From Kitasatospora indigofera (GTDB lineage: Bacteria > Actinomycetota > Actinomycetes > Streptomycetales > Streptomycetaceae), in the NCBI RefSeq assembly GCF_014655955.1, contig NZ_BNBO01000002.1:310001-374000 (forward strand): a stretch of DNA of 64,000 bases, written 5' to 3'. Below are positions 18,021 to 26,378 of this stretch, in pieces. Position numbers and translations under genes: made by a program. The first letter of the stretch is position 1. Each line of letters begins with the position of its first letter. Below the pieces are notes generated by a model. It worked only from the letters and a program-made list of their open reading frames with translations, did not search any database and had not been told where the DNA came from.

Positions 18021-18107
18021 CCGGTGTTTCAGTCTCCGGATGGGGATCGCGGCTACTTTGGGGCCCACGAGGTGTGGGTCCTGATGCCCCAGTATGAGGA
18101 GACGGTT

Positions 18108-18311
18108 ATGGCTACCGGCACCGTGAAGTGGTTCAACAGCGAAAAGGGCTTCGGCTTCATCGAGCAGGACGGTGGCGGCGCTGACGTGTTCGCCCACTAC
18201 TCGAACATCCAGGCGAACGGTTTCCGTGAGCTGGTCGAGGGCCAGAAGGTCGAGTTCGACGTCACCCAGGGCCAGAAGGGCCCGCAGGCCGAGAACATCC
18301 GCGTCATCTGA
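18108..18311 (+). CDS. Cold-shock protein, CspA family
   Basis: A 67-residue single cold-shock domain that binds single-stranded RNA and DNA and melts structures in the cytoplasm. The start [20 protein letters not shown] carries RNP1 (KGFGFI, residues 13-18), and VFAHYSNI carries RNP2. The C-terminal [10 protein letters not shown] is typical of actinobacterial CspA. ATG 18108 has GAGGAG 7 bases upstream. The long leader with a terminator-like hairpin suggests RNA-level control. A DEAD-box helicase follows on the same strand after a terminator. Confidence 0.95.
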   Translation: MATGTVKWFNSEKGFGFIEQDGGGADVFAHYSNIQANGFRELVEGQKVEFDVTQGQKGPQAENIRVI

Positions 18312-18344
18312 GTCCAGCTTCCGAGCTGACTCACGTCGCGAAGC

Positions 18345-18374
18345 GAGGGCCCGTACCGCACGGTGCGGGCCCTC
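18345..18374 (+). terminator. Terminator after the cold-shock gene
   Basis: GAGGGCCCG (18345-18353) and CGGGCCCTC (18366-18374) form a perfect 9-bp stem about 35 bases past the stop. A smaller GAGTC/GACTC hairpin sits right after the stop codon. Confidence 0.7.
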
Positions 18375-18546
18375 GTGCATGCCGCCGAACGGCCGGGGCG
18401 GCAGTGGTTCATTCCTCTCCTGACGGCCGACCTTCCCCAGCTCCCCGCTGGGGGCCCTACCCCCAGCCACCGCCGGGGGTACCCCCAAGGTCCGCCACCA
18501 CGGCACAGCCGTGGCCGTCGGCCGCATCAGGACGGAAAATCACCAC

Positions 18547-20286
18547 ATGACCGATCAGTCACGCCCGCAGCGCAACCGCAGCACCGGCGGCCGCACCCAG
18601 GGCACCGGCGCCGCAGCGGGCCAGGCCGGCCGCGGCCGCCCGCGCACCGGCGGCAACGCCAGCAGCAGCGGCGGCTTCAGCGATGCCCAGCGCCGCAGCG
18701 GCAGCAGCACCGGCGGCCTGCGCAGCGCCGGCGCCACCGGTGGCCGGGGCCGCGGCCGGGGCGCCGCCCCCCGCGAGCGCGCCGTCGAGGCGCCCGCCGA
18801 CTTCGCGATCCCCGAGGGCACCCCGGCCCGCCCGCCGGCCGCGACCTTCGCCGAGCTGGAGATGCCCAAGGGCCTGCTCTCGGCACTGACCCGCGAAGGC
18901 GTCACCGAGCCCTTCCCGATCCAGTCCGCCACCCTGCCCGACGCGATCGCCGGCCGTGACGTGCTCGGCCGCGGCCGCACCGGCTCCGGCAAGACGCTGG
19001 CCTTCGGCCTCTCGATCCTCGCCCGCACGGCCGGCAAGCGCGCCGACGCGCGCCGCCCGCTGGCCCTGGTGCTGGTGCCGACCCGCGAGCTCGCGCAGCA
19101 GGTCACCGACGCCCTCACCCCGTACGCGACCGCCGTGAACCTGCGGATCGCCACCGTGGTCGGCGGCATGTCGATCACCCGGCAGGCCAACGCGCTGCGC
19201 CGCGGCGCCGAGGTCCTGGTCGCCACCCCCGGCCGGCTCGACGACCTGATCAACCGGCAGGACGTCCGGCTGGACGAGGTCGCCATCACCGTCCTGGACG
19301 AGGCCGACCAGATGGCCGACATGGGCTTCCTGCCGCAGGTCACCAAGCTGCTGGAGCAGGTCGCCGAGGGCGGGCAGCGGATGCTGTTCTCCGCCACCCT
19401 CGACCGCAACGTGGACCGCCTGGTCCGCCGCTTCCTGACCGACCCGGTGACGCACTCCGTCGACCCGTCGGCCGGCGCGGTGACCACCATGGACCACCAC
19501 GTCCTGCAGATCGACACCGCCGACAAGGCCTCGGCCACCGCGCACATCGCCTCCCGCGAGGGCCGGGTGATCATGTTCGTGCACACCAAGCACGGCGCCG
19601 ACCGCCTCGCCAAGCAGCTGCTGGCCACCGGCGTGAAGGCCGCCGCCCTGCACGGCGGCAAGTCCCAGCCGCAGCGCAACCGCACGCTGGACCAGTTCCG
19701 CGAGGGCCACGTGTCCGCGCTGATCGCCACCAACGTCGCCGCCCGCGGCATCCACATCGACGGCCTCGACCTGGTCGTCAACGTGGACCCGCCGATCGAC
19801 CACAAGGACTACCTGCACCGCGGCGGCCGGACCGCCCGGGCCGGCGAGTCCGGCACGGTCGTCACCCTGGTGCTGCCCGAGCAGCGCCGCGAGGTCACCC
19901 GGCTGATGACCACCGCCGGCATCCGCCCGACCACCACCAAGGTCCGCCCCGGCGACGCCGAGCTGGCCCGGATCACCGGCGCCCGGACGCCCTCCGGCGT
20001 CGCGGTCACGCTGGCCGTGCCGATCAGCCAGGCCCCGGCGGCCAGCACCACCAGCGCCCCGCGCCGCCGCACCTCCGGCCCGCGCTCCTCGCTGCCCACC
20101 GACGTCGACATCAACGGCAACGCCCGCCGTCGCCGCCCCAAGCAGCGGATGGGCGCCACCGGTGGCGGTGCCACCCACACCGCGGCCGGCTTCTCCGGCA
20201 AGGCGAGCAGCGGCTCCAAGCCCGGCTCGGGCTCCAAGAGCGGCGGCAACTACGGCACCGGCCGCCAGCGCCGCCAGGCCAACTGA
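18547..20286 (+). CDS. DEAD-box RNA helicase
   Basis: A 579-residue ATP-dependent RNA helicase. The N-terminus (1-90) and C-terminus (last 80 residues) are Gly/Arg/Ser-rich and probably bind RNA non-specifically. The core is complete: Q motif region FPIQSATLPD, Walker A GRTGSGKT (A is more usual in the first position), PTRELAQQV, TPGRLDDL, DEADQM, SAT, then ARGIHIDGLDLVVNVDPP and HRGGRTARAG. It probably unwinds structured mRNA or rRNA, and its position after a cold-shock gene suggests a shared response. ATG 18547 is chosen because the family start is a Gly/Arg-rich tail. A GTG at 18511 is possible. Confidence 0.93.
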   Translation: MTDQSRPQRNRSTGGRTQGTGAAAGQAGRGRPRTGGNASSSGGFSDAQRRSGSSTGGLRSAGATGGRGRGRGAAPRERAVEAPADFAIPEGTPARPPAATFAELEMPKGLLSALTREGVTEPFPIQSATLPDAIAGRDVLGRGRTGSGKTLAFGLSILARTAGKRADARRPLALVLVPTRELAQQVTDALTPYATAVNLRIATVVGGMSITRQANALRRGAEVLVATPGRLDDLINRQDVRLDEVAITVLDEADQMADMGFLPQVTKLLEQVAEGGQRMLFSATLDRNVDRLVRRFLTDPVTHSVDPSAGAVTTMDHHVLQIDTADKASATAHIASREGRVIMFVHTKHGADRLAKQLLATGVKAAALHGGKSQPQRNRTLDQFREGHVSALIATNVAARGIHIDGLDLVVNVDPPIDHKDYLHRGGRTARAGESGTVVTLVLPEQRREVTRLMTTAGIRPTTTKVRPGDAELARITGARTPSGVAVTLAVPISQAPAASTTSAPRRRTSGPRSSLPTDVDINGNARRRRPKQRMGATGGGATHTAAGFSGKASSGSKPGSGSKSGGNYGTGRQRRQAN

Positions 20287-20316
20287 CGCGACGCCCCCGG
20301 CCCGTCCGGCGGGCCT

Positions 20317-20353
20317 CCGAAGCGGGCACCTCCTCCGGGGGTGCCCGCTTCGG
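20317..20353 (+). terminator. Terminator after the helicase, 14-bp stem
   Basis: CCGAAGCGGGCACC (20317-20330) and GGTGCCCGCTTCGG (20340-20353) are perfectly complementary around a 9-base loop. It also serves as the downstream end of the convergent XRE gene. Confidence 0.8.
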
Positions 20354-20398
20354 CGTTCCGCGACCCCGGCGGGGTCGGGGCGCGCCCGGCGGTGACGG

Positions 20399-21322
20399 TC
20401 AGGCCTGCACCCGCTCCGGCGACGGCACGGCGCCCGGCTCCGGGTCCGTCGCCGATCCCCAGTCCGGCTGCCGCCGCCCGCCCGGCGCCAGCCGCCGCAG
20501 CCGCTCCGCCGTCTCCTCGTCCCGGGGCGCGAGCACCACCAGCTCCAGCTGCGGCTCGCCCTGCGCCCGCAGCACCAGCTGATCGATCCGCAGCAGGCCC
20601 AGCACCTCGTGTTCGAGGTCCTTCTCGGTGCCCGAGCGCTCCTGCACCTGGTGCTCGTCCAGCCAGCGGTCCGCCTCCGGGAACCCGGCCCGCAGCCGCG
20701 CGATCACCGCGGCCAGCCGCTGCGCCCCCGGCGAGCCGTCACCGCCCCGCTCGCCGTAGGCGGCCCGCAGCTGCGCCAGGGTCCGCCGGGCATGGCGCTC
20801 CCAGTCGACCGTCCGGGCCCGGTGCGCGTGGTTGGCGAACACCACCCAGCCCAGGTTGCACTCCCCGGCCGGCCACCGGGAGAACTCGAACAGTGCGTCC
20901 GCCTGCGGGTTCCAGGCCCGGACGTCCCAGCCGGCGTCGATCAGGAACGCGGGGGACGGCGCCTGCGCGTCCAGCAGGCGCAGCAGGGCCCCGGGCACCC
21001 GCTCGGGCACCGGGCCCTCGGCCGGCAGCGCGTGACTGCCCGCCAGCCGGAACAGGTACTCCGTCTCCGCCTGGTCGAGGCGCAGGGTGCGGGCCAGGCT
21101 CGCCAGCACCTCGGGGGAGGGGTTGATCGCGCGTCCCTGCTCCAGCCAGGTGTACCAGGTCACCCCGACGCCGGCGAGCACCGCCAGCTCCTCCCGCCGC
21201 AGCCCCGGCGTGCGGCGGCGCAGGCCCGGCGCCATGCCCACGTCCTCGGGCGTCAGCCGGGCCCGCCGGCTGCGCAGGAAGTTCGACAGTGCCGTCCGCC
21301 GTGCCGTCCCGGCCGTCTTCAT
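20399..21322 (-). CDS. XRE-family regulator with MmyB-like ligand domain
   Basis: A 307-residue transcription regulator. Residues 30-85 form the helix-turn-helix (GLRREELAVLAGVGVTWYTW followed by LEQGRAINPSPEVLASLART). The remainder matches the MmyB-like PAS-type domain (DAGWDVRAWNPQADALFEFS, HRARTVDWERHARRTLAQLR), which may bind fatty acids or similar ligands. Such regulators commonly repress their own gene and a divergent enzyme gene. Here the divergent neighbour is the SMP-30-like protein. A 7-base palindrome overlaps its probable start of transcription. ATG 21322 is preceded by GGGAAG on the minus strand. Confidence 0.9.
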   Translation of the reverse strand: MKTAGTARRTALSNFLRSRRARLTPEDVGMAPGLRRRTPGLRREELAVLAGVGVTWYTWLEQGRAINPSPEVLASLARTLRLDQAETEYLFRLAGSHALPAEGPVPERVPGALLRLLDAQAPSPAFLIDAGWDVRAWNPQADALFEFSRWPAGECNLGWVVFANHAHRARTVDWERHARRTLAQLRAAYGERGGDGSPGAQRLAAVIARLRAGFPEADRWLDEHQVQERSGTEKDLEHEVLGLLRIDQLVLRAQGEPQLELVVLAPRDEETAERLRRLAPGGRRQPDWGSATDPEPGAVPSPERVQA

Positions 21323-21343
21323 GTCCGCCCCCGTCTTCCCGTC

Positions 21344-21362
21344 CTGGTAGCCGTACTACCAG
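21344..21362. promoter_or_regulatory. Operator-like palindrome between the XRE gene and the SMP-30-like gene
   Basis: CTGGTAG, 5 bases, CTACCAG: a perfect inverted repeat 22 bases upstream of the XRE start. On the minus strand GATACT (21361-21366) overlaps its end and would be the -10, so binding would block transcription of the regulator. Confidence 0.55.
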
Positions 21363-21448
21363 TATCGCCACGCACTGCCGGGCCGCCGCGGCGCCCGCGA
21401 GGCTTGCCGGGTCAGCACGTTGATGACCCGTACCAGAGGGAGTACCCG

Positions 21449-22495
21449 ATGAGGCGTCAGTTCCGCCGCGTCCTGGTGGCCGCCGCGACCACCGCCCTGC
21501 TCACCGCCGCCGCGATCCCGGCGGCGGACGCCGCCACCACCGCGAAGGCGGCCGGCGGCCGGCCCGCGGCGGCCCGCCACCCGGCCGTCGTCGACGGCCA
21601 CGGCCCGTCCCTGCACCCCGAGGGCGCGACCTGGGACGCGGCGCACCGCCGGTTCCTGGTCGGCTCCCTGCGCCACGGTACTGTCTCCGCCGTCCGGCCG
21701 GACGGGAGCGTCCGGACCCTGGTCGACGACCCGGGGACGATCGTCTCGGTGATCGGCCTGCACGCGGACGCGGCCCGCGGCCGGGTCCTGCTGGCCAACG
21801 GTGACAACGGGGTTGGCCTGCGCAGCTCCGCCGCCACCACCGGCCGGCTGGCCGGGGTCGGCGCGTACGACCTGGAGACCGGCCGCCGGATCTTCTACGC
21901 GGACCTCGCCGCGGTGGCCGGCGACGGCGGCCCGCACTTCGCCAACGACATCGCCTTCGGCCCGGACGGCACCGCCTACGTCACCGACTCCCGCGCGCCG
22001 GTCGTGTACCGGGTCGGCGTGGACGGCCGGGCCTCCGTCCTGCTGCGGGACGAGCGGCTGCGGGCGGCGCCGGACGGGTACGGGCTGAACGGCATCGTCT
22101 ACCAGGACGGCGCGCTGCTGCTCGGCAAGTACGACGACGGCACGCTGTGGCGGGTCCCGGTGGGCCGTCCGGCGGAGCTCCGGCAGGTCCGGCTGACCGG
22201 GGCGGCGGGGGTGCCCGGGGCGCTGGCCGGGCTCGACGGCCTGCTGGCCGGCCGGGACGGCGCGGTGCTGGGCGTCACCAACGGCCTGGGCGCACCGGGC
22301 CGGGACGCGCAGCTGGAGCTGCGGTCGCCGGACGGCTGGCGGACCGCCCGGACGGTCGCCGTGCACCCCTCGGCGGACCCGGCGCCGACCGCCGTGACGG
22401 CGGGCCCGGCGGGCGGCTTCTACCAGCTCTCCGGCCGGATGGACCTGCTCTTCGCCGGCACGACCACCGACAGCTTCACGCTGCGGCGGATCTGA
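21449..22495 (+). CDS. Secreted SMP-30/gluconolactonase-like protein
   Basis: A 348-residue secreted beta-propeller-type protein. The signal peptide (RRQFRRVLVAAATTALLTAA to about residue 29, AADA cleavage) directs Sec export. The repeating strands are characteristic of SMP-30/gluconolactonase or NHL-type propellers: HFANDIAFGPDGTAYVTDSR, YGLNGIVYQDGALLLGKYDD, TLWRVPVGRP. These enzymes hydrolyse sugar lactones, and the substrate here is unknown. AGAGGGAG precedes ATG 21449. It is divergent from an XRE regulator with a palindrome between them, so it is probably that regulator's target. Confidence 0.8.
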   Translation: MRRQFRRVLVAAATTALLTAAAIPAADAATTAKAAGGRPAAARHPAVVDGHGPSLHPEGATWDAAHRRFLVGSLRHGTVSAVRPDGSVRTLVDDPGTIVSVIGLHADAARGRVLLANGDNGVGLRSSAATTGRLAGVGAYDLETGRRIFYADLAAVAGDGGPHFANDIAFGPDGTAYVTDSRAPVVYRVGVDGRASVLLRDERLRAAPDGYGLNGIVYQDGALLLGKYDDGTLWRVPVGRPAELRQVRLTGAAGVPGALAGLDGLLAGRDGAVLGVTNGLGAPGRDAQLELRSPDGWRTARTVAVHPSADPAPTAVTAGPAGGFYQLSGRMDLLFAGTTTDSFTLRRI

Positions 22496-22517
22496 GCACC
22501 AGGCCCGGGCCGGGCGG

Positions 22518-22574
22518 CCCGGTACCGCCGCGCGGGTGACAGGCGGGGGCACCGGCCCGCGCGGCGGTACCGGG
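22518..22574 (+). terminator. Terminator after the SMP-30-like gene, perfect 19-bp stem
   Basis: Arms 22518-22536 and 22556-22574 (CCCGGTACCGCCGCGCGGG and its complement) pair without mismatch around a 19-base loop, 23 bases after the stop. Confidence 0.8.
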
Positions 22575-22634
22575 GACGGGCCTGGGTGGCAGGCTGGCCG
22601 GGAGGTGCGGGAGGCCGGCGGAGCGGAGTGGGCT

Positions 22635-23501
22635 GTGCAGAGCGTGTGGGCCGTGGTGTTCGCCCTGCTCGCCGCCGCCAGCAGCGCGACGGCGACCGTG
22701 CTGCAGCGCAAGGCGGCCAGTACGGTGCCGCTCTCCGCCGGGTTCCGGCTGCGGCTGATCGTCGAACTGCTGCACCGGCCGGTGTGGCTGGCCGGGTTCG
22801 GGGCGATCGTGCTGGCCGCCTGCCTCCAGGCGCTGGCGCTCTCCCAGGGCGCGCTGTCCCTGGTGCAGCCCCTGTTCGTGCTGGAACTGCCGATGGCGAT
22901 GCTGATCGCCGGCTTCGTGCTCGGGCGGCGGCTGACCCGGGGCAGCTGGCTGGCGGTGCTGGCGGTGGTGGGCGGCCTCGGGACGGCGCTGGCCGCCGCC
23001 GACCCGCAGGGCGGCATCACGCATCCGCCGGGCGGGCGCTGGGCGGTGGCCACCGGCTGCTGTGTGGGGGCGGTGGCGCTGCTGGTGGTGGTGGCACGGC
23101 GGCATCCGCCCGGGCGGTTGCGGGCGGCCTCGCTGGCGGCGGGCGCGGCGATCGGGAACGCGCTGACGGCGGCGCTGATGAAGGCCGCGACGCACGCCTG
23201 GCAGAGCGACGGGTTCACCGGATTCCTCACCGCCTGGCAGACCTACGGCTTCGCGCTGGCGGGCGCCGGTTCGGTGTTCCTGCTGCAGAACGCGATGCAG
23301 TCCGGCCCGCTGGTGGCCTCGCAGCCCGCGCTGACGCTCACCGACGCGCTGGTGAGCCTGGCGCTCGGGGTCGCCCTGTACGAGGAGACGGTGCGGACCG
23401 GGTGGTGGCTGCTGCCGGAGATCGCGGGTGCGCTGGCGATCCTGGCGGGCGCGCTGGTGCTGGCGCGGACGCCGCTCGCCCGGCTGCTGGCGGAGGGGTG
23501 A
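22635..23501 (+). CDS. DMT-family (EamA-like) membrane transporter
   Basis: A 288-residue inner-membrane protein with about nine to ten hydrophobic helices arranged as two halves, as in drug/metabolite transporters. Helices include VVFALLAAASSATATVLQRK with a conserved Lys after helix 1, FGAIVLAACLQALALSQGAL, LFVLELPMAMLIAGFVL and, near the end, IAGALAILAGALVLA. The substrate is unknown. GTG 22635 is chosen because GGAG lies 7 bases upstream and hydrophobic sequence begins at once. An upstream in-frame start at 22536 would add a Gly-rich, unlikely extension. It stops 50 bases before the convergent chelatase gene. Confidence 0.8.
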   Translation: MQSVWAVVFALLAAASSATATVLQRKAASTVPLSAGFRLRLIVELLHRPVWLAGFGAIVLAACLQALALSQGALSLVQPLFVLELPMAMLIAGFVLGRRLTRGSWLAVLAVVGGLGTALAAADPQGGITHPPGGRWAVATGCCVGAVALLVVVARRHPPGRLRAASLAAGAAIGNALTAALMKAATHAWQSDGFTGFLTAWQTYGFALAGAGSVFLLQNAMQSGPLVASQPALTLTDALVSLALGVALYEETVRTGWWLLPEIAGALAILAGALVLARTPLARLLAEG

Positions 23502-23551
23502 CGGCGGAGGGGTGACGGCCGGGCGCGACGGCCGGGCAGCCGCGGTGCCGC

Positions 23552-24325
23552 TCAGGCTCCCCGGCGCAGGCCCTGCCCGACGGCGCCGCGGGCACCGAGC
23601 CGGGCCTCGTCGTACCGGTGCAGCAGCAGCCGGGCGATCTCCGGCGCGTCGCCGAGCACCCCGGCGACGAGATCCGCGTCGTCGTCGGCGGCGGCCGCGA
23701 TGCGGTCCGGGAGCAGCCCGGGGGCGAGCAGGTACGGGGCGACGGCGACCCGCTCGGCGCCGGCCCCGCGCAGCGAGGCGACCGCCCCGGGCACCCGGTG
23801 GCCGGTGGCGGCCGTGGCCGCGTACGCGACCTCGACGCCGGCCCAGCCGCGGGCGCGCCGCCATTCGGCGGCCAGTGCCCGGGTGACCCGGCCGGCGGCC
23901 GGGTCGGAGGAGCCGGCCGCGGCCAGCACGATGCCGGTGCGGGCCCGGACGGCGTCGGAGTCCACGTCGAGCCCGGCCTCGGCGAGCCGGCGTTCCAGGG
24001 CGGCGAGGAGCAGCGGGGACGGGCCGAGCACGTCCGCGAGCGGGAGGTCCGCGCCGGAGGCCCGCAGCGCGGCCGGGATGTCCGTCTTGGCGTGATAGGC
24101 CCGGTTGAGCAGCAGCGGGACGGCGACGGCCGGGGCGCCGCCGAGCCGCTCGGTGACCTGGGGGAGGCGCGGTGCGCAGAACTCCAGGTAGGCGGTGGCG
24201 ACGTCCAGCGCGGGCCGCAGGGCACGGATCCGCCCGACCAGGGCCTCCACGGTGGCCGCGTGCCGGGGGTCGCGGCTGCCGTGGGCGATCAGCAGGAGCG
24301 TGGCGGCGGACAGCTGTGAACTCAC
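23552..24325 (-). CDS. Sirohydrochlorin chelatase (CbiX family)
   Basis: A 257-residue two-domain chelatase that inserts ferrous iron (or cobalt) into sirohydrochlorin to make siroheme (or a cobalamin precursor). The N-terminal metal site LLIAHGSRDPRH is present, with YLEFCAPRLPQVTERL and LLLNRAYHAKTDIPAAL, which gives a second His. The C-terminal half repeats the fold (VAPYLLAPGLLPDRIA) but lacks the His pair. GTG 24325 has GAGG 6 bases upstream. Siroheme is the cofactor of the sulfite or nitrite reductase at 33520, which fits its position beside the sulfur locus. A minus-strand -10 TACGAT lies near 24363-24368. Confidence 0.85.
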   Translation of the reverse strand: MSSQLSAATLLLIAHGSRDPRHAATVEALVGRIRALRPALDVATAYLEFCAPRLPQVTERLGGAPAVAVPLLLNRAYHAKTDIPAALRASGADLPLADVLGPSPLLLAALERRLAEAGLDVDSDAVRARTGIVLAAAGSSDPAAGRVTRALAAEWRRARGWAGVEVAYAATAATGHRVPGAVASLRGAGAERVAVAPYLLAPGLLPDRIAAAADDDADLVAGVLGDAPEIARLLLHRYDEARLGARGAVGQGLRRGA

Positions 24326-24441
24326 GTGCGGCCTCGGCAGGGAGGGAAATGTCGGGAAATGGAATCGTAGCAGCGGGCCGCCCGCCGCGTCCGGCCTTTC
24401 CCATATCCCGGCCGTGCGCGTGACGTTCCGTGCGAGATCCG

Positions 24442-25524
24442 TCACCCGGCGGCCGGGCAGTCCCGGGAGGAAACCGGAACGACCCTCGCCCGGTTCGCCT
24501 TCTCCAGCACGTACGCCGCGCCGCCGCCGGCCGGCCAGATGTCCAGAGCCGGGTTCCGGGTGGCGTGCAGGGTGCCGTCGGCCGGATTCATGAAGGTGAG
24601 CTTGCCGTCCCGGCTGAATGCCACGCAGGCACCGGTCGCCCGGAATCCGGTCGCCTGTGGCAGATATCCGGACGAGCCCATGGCTCGAAAGGTGACGGGG
24701 TCGAACACGCTGACTTTCGCCGTGTTTCCCGAAGGGCTCGGCCGGTAATCGACCACGGCGATTCCGAAAGGACCGGCCGAGCATTCACTGACGAAATCGA
24801 CCGCGAGTCCGGCGGGGGCGGTGCCGGGATTGTCCCGCGCGAATGCCGAGGCGCCCTTCCCGAGCGTGACGATTCTCGTCCCGTCGTCCGTCCAGCAGCC
24901 GGCCGGCCCGGGCATCGCCGGTGTCGCGCCGCCGACCGCCGGCTCTTTCGCGTCGAGGGAGACCTGATGGCCCACCCAGACGTCCGGACCGGTTCCGGCG
25001 GGATTGGAGACGATGCCCCGGGTGCCGTCGGGAGAACCACGGAAGACGACGGTCGAGCCGTTCTCCAACGGGGTCTCGCGGCGCCGACCGCCGGATTCCA
25101 CCACGATCGAGCCGGTGGTCGAACCGACCCACTCCGTGGGGGACAGCGCCCAGTGCACGGTGACGCCCGTCGGCTCCGCGGGCGGCGTCGGCCGGGCCCC
25201 GCCGAGCATCCAGAGCACCTCCCCGCCGGTGCCGCCGGGGCCCTTCGGCCGGGTGCTGACGACAGCGTCGGGGCAGGCCCGCACGCAGTGCGCCTCGTAC
25301 GGGTCGATGTCGTTCCGCTGCCACTTCTGCGCCCCGTCCCGGGTGAAACCCCGCAGGACACGGGCGGTGGGGTCGTAGCTGAGGTAGCCGTGCGCGTCCC
25401 CGTCCGCGAGGTAGGGACGCCCCGCGGCCGCCTCCGGTGCCGGCCGGGCGCCGGGGGCGGCGCAGGCGGCGAGCAGGGCGGCGGCCAGGAGGGCGGCCAG
25501 GGGCAGCATCGGTGTTCGGCGCAT
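24442..25524 (-). CDS. Lipoprotein of unknown function (beta-rich, WD40-like)
   Basis: A 360-residue lipoprotein. MRRTPMLPLAALLAAALLAAC gives a signal and the lipobox LAAC. The mature domain is rich in beta-strands with repeating short blades (YLSYDPTARVLRGFTRDGAQ, TRGIVSNPAGTGPDVWVGHQ, CVAFSRDGKLTFMNPADGTL), suggesting a propeller. Four mature Cys (CVRACP, CWTDDG, SECSAG) may pair. I do not recognise the family. The ribosome binding site is weak (GAGAAAG), and a later ATG at MLPLAALL cannot be excluded. With the next gene it forms a pair of exported proteins between the chelatase and ssuC genes. Confidence 0.7.
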   Translation of the reverse strand: MRRTPMLPLAALLAAALLAACAAPGARPAPEAAAGRPYLADGDAHGYLSYDPTARVLRGFTRDGAQKWQRNDIDPYEAHCVRACPDAVVSTRPKGPGGTGGEVLWMLGGARPTPPAEPTGVTVHWALSPTEWVGSTTGSIVVESGGRRRETPLENGSTVVFRGSPDGTRGIVSNPAGTGPDVWVGHQVSLDAKEPAVGGATPAMPGPAGCWTDDGTRIVTLGKGASAFARDNPGTAPAGLAVDFVSECSAGPFGIAVVDYRPSPSGNTAKVSVFDPVTFRAMGSSGYLPQATGFRATGACVAFSRDGKLTFMNPADGTLHATRNPALDIWPAGGGAAYVLEKANRARVVPVSSRDCPAAG

Positions 25525-25642
25525 GTACCGGGCTTTCTCGTGCGAATGCGGGGTGGGCCGGCCGGCCGGCCCACCCCGGGACGGGATCACACCGGGCTCC
25601 GCCCCGCGGTCACGGGGATTCGCCCGGGATTCTCTGCCGGGC

Positions 25643-26089
25643 TCAGAAGGCCCAGCTGGTGCCCTTGCAGTCGAAGGTGCCGAGGAACCAGGCGGCGACC
25701 GTGAGCTTGGTTCCACCACGCTGGGTCTGGACCCCGGTGCCCAGGGTGGGCCCCCAGATGTCGTCCAGGGTGTGGCCGCTCTTGGACTCGTACCAGCCCT
25801 TGTTGCCGCCGCCGTCCAGCAGGTAGGCCTGGAAATTGTTGTTCGTATTGTTGGAGTACTGCCCCTGGCTGGTGGTGGCCAGACTGTAGGACACATTGTT
25901 GATGGTGCTGCTGTTGACCACCAGGTACTGCGAGTAGCCGGCGAATGTGGCGTCGTTGCCGACCGATCCGAGCCCCCTGCTGCAGGAGGCCCGCGGGCTG
26001 ACGTCCGCCGAAGCCATGGGCGCGGACGCCATGAGAGCCGCCGCCGCGACAACTGCGGCCGCCATTGCCTTCTTGCCTGCGGAAACCAT
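25643..26089 (-). CDS. Small secreted protein of unknown function
   Basis: A 148-residue secreted protein. The signal peptide runs to about ASADV (residue 29). The mature 119 residues are Asn/Ser/Thr/Gly-rich with aromatic strands (NVSYSLATTSQGQYSNN, FQAYLLDGGGNKGWYESKSG, KLTVAAWFLGTFDCKG). It has two Cys, one near each end, that could form one disulfide. The composition suggests a beta-sandwich or jelly roll. I do not recognise the family. The codons are less GC-biased than in neighbouring genes. A GGGAA-type ribosome binding site precedes ATG 26089. Confidence 0.7.
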   Translation of the reverse strand: MVSAGKKAMAAAVVAAAALMASAPMASADVSPRASCSRGLGSVGNDATFAGYSQYLVVNSSTINNVSYSLATTSQGQYSNNTNNNFQAYLLDGGGNKGWYESKSGHTLDDIWGPTLGTGVQTQRGGTKLTVAAWFLGTFDCKGTSWAF

Positions 26090-26287
26090 TTGAGTTCCCT
26101 TTCTCTCGGTAATTGGAACCTATCCGCAGACGATCGATGGCTCAAGAACCATCACTTTTTTCGGTCAAGCTTTGGCCGAAACCGTGGACCTGCTTTCCCC
26201 AAGGTTTTGCACGGGGCCCTTCCGATTCGGCCGGACGTGGAGGAGATGTACGACTTGTCATTGTCCGAACCGATCCGGTACGGCACG

Positions 26288-26328
26288 AAAAAGGCCCCGC
26301 CGGCCGAGTTGTCTCGGCCGGCGGGGCC
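26288..26328 (-). terminator. Intrinsic terminator of the ssu operon, 16-bp stem with T run
   Basis: Read on the minus strand, arms 26328-26313 and 26308-26293 form a perfect 16-bp stem (inner part GGCCGAG/CTCGGCC) with a 4-base loop. TTTTT follows (26292-26288). This is the only GC-stem terminator with a true T run seen after a gene here. Confidence 0.85.
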
Positions 26329-26378
26329 CCGGGGCTCCGGGAGGGAGCGGGGACTGCCCGGGTGGTGTCCGACGGTGT

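Noticed and set aside
18430..18500. C-rich palindromic stretch (CCCCCAGC-type) before the helicase considered as a specific regulatory element
   Set aside because: From memory such palindromic units are scattered between many streptomycete genes, so nothing specific can be claimed.
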